Source of the DNA: Streptomyces scabiei 87.22
Lineage (GTDB): Bacteria; Actinomycetota; Actinomycetes; Streptomycetales; Streptomycetaceae
Direction: 5' to 3'
DNA: 64,000 bases
Assembly: GCF_000091305.1 (NCBI RefSeq)
Contig: NC_013929.1
Location: 1,922,001 to 1,986,000 of the forward strand
A program made the translations under genes and the position numbers. This document shows, in pieces, positions 59,497 through 64,000 of this stretch. A model generated the notes under the pieces. The model did not search any database, was not told the DNA's origin, and worked only from the letters and a program-made list of their open reading frames with translations. Numbering within the stretch: the stretch's first letter is position 1; each line of letters opens with the position of its first letter.

Positions 59497-61311
59497 ATGG
59501 CCACTCCCCTTTCCGACTCGTCGCTGTCCCCGCAGTCCCCGTTCCGGACGATCGCCGTGGTCGGCCTCGGCACCATGGGCACCGGTATCGCCGAGGTGCT
59601 GGCCCGGGCCGGCCGCGAGGTCGTCGGCATCGACATCAGCGAGGCCGCGGCCTCCCGAGCCGTCACCGGCCTGGAGGCCGCCACCGAGCGCGCCGTGGCC
59701 CGCGGGCGCCTCACCGAGCAGGAGCGCGGCGAGGCCCTCGCCCGCTTCCGCACCTTCACCGACCTCCGGGCGGCGGCCGACGCCGACCTGGTGATCGAGG
59801 TGGTCCCGGAGTCGTACGAGATCAAGCAGCAGGTCTTCCGCGAGCTGGACGCGATCGTCCGCCCCGACGCCGTCCTCGCCACCGGCACCAACGCCCTGTC
59901 GGTGACGCGGCTGGCGGCCGAGTCGGCGCGTCCGGAGCGGGTGCTCGGGCTGCACTTCTTCAACCCGGCGCCGGCGATGAAGCTGGTCGAGGTCGTCTCC
60001 TCGGTGCTGACCGCGCCCCGGGCCGTCGCCCGGGTCACGGATCTCGCCCTGGACCTCGGCAAGGAGCCCGTCGCGGTCGGCGACCGCCCCGGATTCGTCG
60101 CCGACGGACTGCTGTTCGGCTACCTCAACCAGGCCGCCGCGATGTACGAGGCGAGGTACGCCTCCCGCGAGGACATCGACGCGGCGATGCGGCTGGGCTG
60201 CGGTCTGCCGATGGGCCCGCTGGCGCTGCTGGACATGATCGGCGTCGACACCGCGCGCACCGTCCTGGAGGCCATGTACGCGGCCTCGCACGACCGGCTG
60301 CACGCGCCGGCGCCCATCCTGAGGCAGCTCAGCGAGGCGGGTCTGACCGGCCGCAAGTCGGGCCGCGGTTTCTACACCTACGAGGCCCCCGGCTCGGCCA
60401 CCGTCGTGCCGGACGCGCTGACGCCGTCGGACGGGACCGCCGCGGGCGCCGGGCGCACCGTCCGCTCGGTGGGTGTCGCGGGATCCGGGACCATGGCGTC
60501 CGGGATCGCCGAGGTGTTCGCGAAGTCCGGGTACGCGGTCGTGCTGGCCGCCCGCACCGAGGAGAAGGCGCAGGCCGCGAAGGCCCGTATCGGCAAGTCC
60601 CTCGCGCGCTCCGTCGACAAGGGGCGGATGACGGTCGAGGCGGCCGCCGAGACCCTGGACCGGATCACCCCGGCCGGCTCCTACGACGCCTTCGCGGACG
60701 TCGATCTGGCGCTGGAGGCCGTGGCCGAGGACCTGGAGGTCAAGCGGCAGCTGTTCGCGGCCTTCGACAAGGTCTGCAAGCCGGGCGCGATCCTCGCCAC
60801 CACCACCTCCTCGCTGCCCGTCGTCGCCTGCGCCCGCGCCACCTCGCGCCCGCAGGACGTGATCGGGATGCACTTCTTCAACCCGGCGCCGGCGATGAAG
60901 CTGGTCGAGGTGGTCCGTACCGTCCTGACCGCCGACGACGTCCACGCCACCGTCCGCGAGGTGTGCGCGAAGGTCCGCAAGCACCCGGTGGACTGCGGCG
61001 ACCGGGCCGGTTTCATCGTGAACGCGCTGCTGTTCCCGTACCTGAACAACGCGGTCAAGATGGTCCAGGAGCACTACGCGACGCTGGACGACATCGACGC
61101 GGCCATGAAGCTGGGCGGCGGCTACCCGATGGGCCCGTTCGAGCTGCTCGACGTGGTCGGGCTGGACGTCTCACTGGCCATCGAGAAGGTCCTGCACCGC
61201 GAGTTCCGCGACCCGGGGCTGGCCCCGGCGCCGCTGCTGGAGCACCTGGTGGCCGCGGGCTGCCTCGGCCGCAAGACGGGCCGCGGCTTCCGCGAATATG
61301 CCAAGCGCTGA
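59497..61311 (+). CDS. Double-length 3-hydroxybutyryl/3-hydroxyacyl-CoA dehydrogenase
   Basis: A 604-residue protein formed of two homologous halves of ~295 residues. Each half has a Rossmann fold (VVGLGTMGTGIAEVLARAG and GVAGSGTMASGIAEVFAKSG), the same LHFFNPAPAMKLVEVV / MHFFNPAPAMKLVEVV segment containing the catalytic His, and a DIDAAMRLG / DIDAAMKLG C-terminal helix. Normal enzymes of this type are ~285 residues and dimeric, so this is an internal tandem duplication. CTGGAG precedes the ATG at 59497. It oxidises or reduces (S)-3-hydroxybutyryl-CoA with NAD(P)H and is adjacent to ccr. The equivalent gene in S. coelicolor lies at the same position relative to ccr. Confidence 0.93.
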   Translation: MATPLSDSSLSPQSPFRTIAVVGLGTMGTGIAEVLARAGREVVGIDISEAAASRAVTGLEAATERAVARGRLTEQERGEALARFRTFTDLRAAADADLVIEVVPESYEIKQQVFRELDAIVRPDAVLATGTNALSVTRLAAESARPERVLGLHFFNPAPAMKLVEVVSSVLTAPRAVARVTDLALDLGKEPVAVGDRPGFVADGLLFGYLNQAAAMYEARYASREDIDAAMRLGCGLPMGPLALLDMIGVDTARTVLEAMYAASHDRLHAPAPILRQLSEAGLTGRKSGRGFYTYEAPGSATVVPDALTPSDGTAAGAGRTVRSVGVAGSGTMASGIAEVFAKSGYAVVLAARTEEKAQAAKARIGKSLARSVDKGRMTVEAAAETLDRITPAGSYDAFADVDLALEAVAEDLEVKRQLFAAFDKVCKPGAILATTTSSLPVVACARATSRPQDVIGMHFFNPAPAMKLVEVVRTVLTADDVHATVREVCAKVRKHPVDCGDRAGFIVNALLFPYLNNAVKMVQEHYATLDDIDAAMKLGGGYPMGPFELLDVVGLDVSLAIEKVLHREFRDPGLAPAPLLEHLVAAGCLGRKTGRGFREYAKR

Positions 61312-61585
61312 GCGGGCGGACGACGGGCCCGGAGCGACCCCGGGCCCGGTGTCCCCGCCGGGCCCGGCCGCGAGGTGGGACCGGGCGGACCGCGCGCCGG
61401 CGGGCACGGACTGGGGCGGGCTGCTCGGCCCGGGCAGCCGCCCCCCGTACGCCCGTTACGCCGCCCCCGCGGCCGGCCGGTCCTGCGCCCCGCCCTCCGC
61501 GGACCCGGCCGCTCCCCCGTCCGAGCAGGGCGGGGGGATGGCCGGACACGCGCACTCTCCTGCGGGGATGCAGTACGTTCGGGGC

Positions 61586-62395
61586 ATGTCCCAGCCCGCC
61601 AGGTCCTCACGTACGCCAGCTGCGCCCGACGCTCCGGAGAGCGCCGCGGGAAGCCGTGCCGCCGCCCAACGCCTCAAGATGCGCCGGGAACTGGCGGCCG
61701 CGGCCATGGAGCTGTTCTCGACCAAGGGGTACGAGGCGACCACCGTCGACGAGATCGCCGCGGCGGCCGGGGTCGCCCGGCGCACGTTCTTCCGCCACTT
61801 CCGTTCCAAGGAGGAGGCGATCTTCCCGGACCACGACGACACCCTGATCCGGGCGGAGGCGGTGCTCAACGCGGCACCCCAGCACGAGCACCCGCTCGAC
61901 ACGGTGTGCCGCGGCATCAAGGAAGTCATGAAGATGTACGCGGCCCGGCCGGAGATCTCGGTCGCCCGCTACAAGCTGACCCGCGAGGTGCCCACCCTGC
62001 GGGAGGCGGAGATCGCCTCCGTGGCCCGCTACGAGCGCCTGTTCACCCGTTATCTGCTGGGCCACTTCGACGAGAACGCCCACCACGACGCCGGCAACGA
62101 CGATCCGCTGCTCGCCGAGGTGGCCGCGTCGGCGGTCGTCACCGCGCACAACCACGTGCTGCGCCGCTGGCTCCGGTCCGGCGGACAGGGCGACGTGGAG
62201 GCACAGCTCGACCACGCCTTCGCCATCGTGCGCAGGACGTTCGGCACGGGCATCGGCGCCGGCCGCACCCTGGCACCCGAGCCGGCCGCCGCGACGGCCT
62301 CCACCCACGGCGAGGTCCTGGTGACGGTCGCCCGCACCGACGCCCCCCTCGACGAGGTCATGCGCACCATCGAAGAGGCACTCCGCGACCGCTGA
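61586..62395 (+). CDS. TetR-family transcriptional regulator
   Basis: A 269-residue repressor. Residues ~30-80 are the TetR helix-turn-helix (LKMRRELAAAAMELFSTKGYEATTVDEIAAAAGVARRTFFRHFRSKEEAIFPDH). The ligand domain (VCRGIKEVMKMYAARPEISVARYKLTREVPTLREAEIASVARYERLF) is typical for actinobacterial acyl-CoA-responsive members. The open frame begins at 61298, but a TACGTT -10 (61574-61579) 6 bases before the ATG at 61586 supports a leaderless start there. It lies between the dehydrogenase and ccr, which it may regulate. Confidence 0.88.
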   Translation: MSQPARSSRTPAAPDAPESAAGSRAAAQRLKMRRELAAAAMELFSTKGYEATTVDEIAAAAGVARRTFFRHFRSKEEAIFPDHDDTLIRAEAVLNAAPQHEHPLDTVCRGIKEVMKMYAARPEISVARYKLTREVPTLREAEIASVARYERLFTRYLLGHFDENAHHDAGNDDPLLAEVAASAVVTAHNHVLRRWLRSGGQGDVEAQLDHAFAIVRRTFGTGIGAGRTLAPEPAAATASTHGEVLVTVARTDAPLDEVMRTIEEALRDR

Positions 62396-62438
62396 ACCCG
62401 ATCCGGCACCACGTTCTACTCATCGGTAACTGTGAGGA

Positions 62439-62464
62439 CGGCCACCCTGCGGGGTGGCCGTTTT
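62439..62464 (+). terminator. Intrinsic terminator after the TetR gene
   Basis: CGGCCACCC (62439-62447) pairs perfectly with GGGTGGCCG (62452-62460) over a 4-nt loop, followed by TTTT, unusually close to the textbook form for Streptomyces. Confidence 0.8.
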
Positions 62465-62505
62465 GCCATGTCAGAGGCCCTTTTAGGCCCTTGTCTGATC
62501 GATCA

Positions 62506-62541
62506 TCGCTCACGTGTTACGTAAAGATTTCACCTGAGCGA
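62506..62541. promoter_or_regulatory. Inverted repeat upstream of the ccr promoter
   Basis: TCGCTCACGTG (62506-62516) and CACCTGAGCGA (62531-62541) are inverse copies with one mismatch in 11, separated by 14 bp that contain the palindrome TTACGTAA (62517-62524). The right arm ends 20 bp before the -35. Candidate operator or activator site. Confidence 0.5.
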
Positions 62542-62561
62542 ACTTTCTGGCACTCGGTGCC

Positions 62562-62590
62562 TTGCGGGGTGACACGGCGTGCCATACGTT
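62562..62590 (+). promoter_or_regulatory. ccr: Probable ccr promoter (-35 TTGCGG, -10 TACGTT, 17 bp apart)
   Basis: TTGCGG (62562-62567), exactly 17 bp, then TACGTT (62585-62590). This is the best sigma-70-like match in the region. The transcript would start near 62597, leaving a ~220-base leader ahead of the GTG at 62818. Confidence 0.5.
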
Positions 62591-62817
62591 GAAGGAGTCC
62601 GGGCGGCCGGCGGGCAGAGAACTCCCGTTCGCCGGCTGTCCCCGCAGACCACGGTCCGCGCGCCCGGACGCCTGCGTCACAGGCACCCTTCCGCGCCACA
62701 AAGCGCCGCCACAGCACCACCTCCGCCGGACCGACGGCACCCAGCCCACCAGTTCAGCACCCGACGTAACCCTCAGCAGCGTCTTCCCTCAGGACGCTCG
62801 TCGCCGGAGGCACCACC

Positions 62818-64000
62818 GTGAAGGAAATCCTGGACGCGATCCAGTCGCCGGAGTCCACGTCCGCCGACTTCGCCGCCCTGCCGCTCCCCGAGTCGTACCG
62901 CGCGATCACCGTGCACAAGGACGAGACGGAGATGTTCGCGGGGCTCACCACCCGTGACAAGGACCCCCGCAAGTCGATCCACCTCGACGAGGTCCCGGTC
63001 CCCGAACTCGGCCCGGGCGAGGCCCTGGTGGCCGTCATGGCCTCCTCGGTCAACTACAACTCCGTGTGGACCTCGATCTTCGAGCCGCTGTCCACCTTCG
63101 GCTTCCTGGAGCGCTACGGACGGCTCTCGGAGCTGACCAAGCGCCACGACCTGCCGTACCACATCATCGGCTCCGACCTCGCGGGCGTCGTCCTGCGCAC
63201 CGGCCCCGGCGTCAACGCCTGGAAGCCCGGGGACGAGGTCGTCGCGCACTGCCTCTCCGTGGAGATGGAGTCGTCCGACGGCCACAACGACACGATGCTC
63301 GACCCCGAGCAGCGGATCTGGGGCTTCGAGACCAACTTCGGCGGCCTCGCCGAGATCGCGCTCGTCAAGTCCAACCAGCTGATGCCGAAGCCGGACCACC
63401 TCAGCTGGGAGGAGGCCGCCGCCCCGGGCCTGGTGAACTCCACCGCCTACCGGCAGCTCGTCTCCCGCAACGGCGCCGGCATGAAGCAGGGCGACAACGT
63501 GCTCATCTGGGGCGCCAGCGGCGGCCTCGGCAGCTACGCCACCCAGTTCGCGCTGGCGGGCGGCGCCAACCCGATCTGTGTCGTCTCCAGCGAGCAGAAG
63601 GCGGACATCTGCCGCTCGATGGGCGCCGACGCGATCATCGACCGCACCGCCGAGGACTACAAGTTCTGGAAGGACGAGCAGACCCAGGACCCCAAGGAGT
63701 GGAAGCGCTTCGGCAAGCGCATCCGCGAGCTGACCGGCGGCGAGGACATCGACATCGTCTTCGAGCACCCCGGCCGCGAGACCTTCGGCGCGAGCGTCTT
63801 CGTCACCCGCAAGGGCGGCACCATCACCACCTGCGCCTCGACCTCGGGCTACATGCACGAGTACGACAACCGCTACCTGTGGATGTCGCTGAAGCGGATC
63901 ATCGGCTCGCACTTCGCGAACTACCGCGAGGCGTGGGAGGCCAACCGCCTCATCGCCAAGGGCAAGATCCACCCGACACTGTCGAAGGTCTACTCCCTGG
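62818..64000 (+). CDS. ccr: Crotonyl-CoA carboxylase/reductase (3' end missing)
   Basis: An enzyme of the MDR (zinc-free alcohol dehydrogenase) superfamily that reduces crotonyl-CoA with NADPH and fixes CO2 to give ethylmalonyl-CoA. 394 residues are visible; family members have about 447, so roughly 50 are cut off. GTG at 62818 has GGAGG 7 nt upstream. Visible signatures: MASSVNYNSVWTSIFEPLSTFGFLERYG, HIIGSDLAGVVLRTGPGVNAWKPGDEVV, the NADPH-binding IWGASGGLGSYATQFALAGG, DYKFWKDEQTQDPKEWKRFGKRIRELTGGEDIDIVFEHPGRETFGASV, and WMSLKRIIGSHFANYREAWEANRLIAKGKIHP. The conserved FEHPGRETF and F/N/E/H CO2-site residues are present. Confidence 0.97.
   Translation, partial: MKEILDAIQSPESTSADFAALPLPESYRAITVHKDETEMFAGLTTRDKDPRKSIHLDEVPVPELGPGEALVAVMASSVNYNSVWTSIFEPLSTFGFLERYGRLSELTKRHDLPYHIIGSDLAGVVLRTGPGVNAWKPGDEVVAHCLSVEMESSDGHNDTMLDPEQRIWGFETNFGGLAEIALVKSNQLMPKPDHLSWEEAAAPGLVNSTAYRQLVSRNGAGMKQGDNVLIWGASGGLGSYATQFALAGGANPICVVSSEQKADICRSMGADAIIDRTAEDYKFWKDEQTQDPKEWKRFGKRIRELTGGEDIDIVFEHPGRETFGASVFVTRKGGTITTCASTSGYMHEYDNRYLWMSLKRIIGSHFANYREAWEANRLIAKGKIHPTLSKVYSL

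Larger units (their letters stand above)
62396..62817. other. 422-bp region holding a terminator and the ccr promoter and leader
   Basis: After the TetR gene come a hairpin terminator (62439-62464), an inverted repeat (62506-62541), a -35/-10 pair (62562-62590) and about 220 bases of untranslated leader before ccr. No protein gene is supported. Confidence 0.6.

Noticed and set aside
61298..61585. N-terminal extension of the TetR gene
   Set aside because: Pro/Gly/Ala-rich with no homology-like pattern, and a -10 box lies directly before the internal ATG at 61586.

Overview
The window is very GC-rich, gene-dense chromosomal DNA from a Streptomyces (or close relative). The support is strong third-position GC bias, many GTG starts, overlapping ATGA/GTGA gene junctions, a ten-gene Streptomyces-type gas-vesicle operon, a SigB/SigF-type stress sigma factor, an HspR-like site at a second DnaK, and a crotonyl-CoA carboxylase/reductase locus. 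No rRNA, tRNA, CRISPR array, insertion sequence or phage was recognised. The first gene (GH74) and the last (ccr) run off the window edges.

Layout. 1-4.7 kb: secreted polysaccharide and phosphoester degradation (GH74-CBM2, a Tat-exported endonuclease/exonuclease/phosphatase-fold protein, a PL11 rhamnogalacturonan lyase). 4.8-7.9 kb: a methyltransferase, pterin-carbinolamine dehydratase and two helix-turn-helix regulators. 7.9-10.3 kb: a second DnaK and an OsmC peroxidase. 10.4-17.3 kb: a membrane phosphodiesterase, a degenerate resolvase-like protein, two metallo-beta-lactamase-fold hydrolases, a DedA protein and an aminotransferase-like protein with no lysine at all. 17.4-18.8 kb: a secreted C-tail-anchored protein and a 700-bp non-coding gap with a degenerate ~31-bp tandem repeat. 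18.8-25.1 kb: a stress island (sigma factor, pyruvate-oxidase-like TPP enzyme, small membrane protein, DUF2795 protein, DJ-1/PfpI protein, large-subunit catalase). 25.3-30.6 kb: a mycothiol-type DinB protein, DUF6158, an ABC-F ATPase, a PAP2-diacylglycerol-kinase fusion, a methyltransferase and a tiny hydrophobic protein. 30.6-36.1 kb (minus strand): gvpO-A-F-G-Y-Z-J-L-S-K. 36.2-40.4 kb (minus): transketolase, NDH-2-like oxidoreductase and a stand-alone LigD polymerase domain. 40.7-42.3 kb: an F420-dependent oxidoreductase and a VOC protein. 42.3-48.3 kb (minus): a chain of M55, M20, S9 and S66 peptidases, then LapA-like and GNAT proteins. 48.5-55 kb: a methyltransferase, a PAS-GAF-SpoIIE-ATPase regulator, an MFS exporter fused to carboxypeptidase-regulatory-like repeats, and an SRPBCC protein. 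55-59.1 kb: an SplB-like radical SAM protein behind a LexA box, a secreted tripeptidyl-aminopeptidase-like hydrolase, a GNAT protein and a HEAT-repeat protein. 59.5-64 kb: a double-length 3-hydroxybutyryl-CoA dehydrogenase, a TetR regulator and ccr, the entry to the ethylmalonyl-CoA pathway.

How genes appear to cooperate: the gvp genes form one translationally coupled operon; the four peptidases look like a pathway for D-amino-acid or peptidoglycan peptides; the stress island combines a sigma factor with oxidative-defence enzymes and has at least one close match to the Streptomyces SigB promoter consensus; the final three genes form a C4/C5 acyl-CoA module that supplies ethylmalonyl-CoA. All family assignments are from reading motifs by eye; no database search was run.
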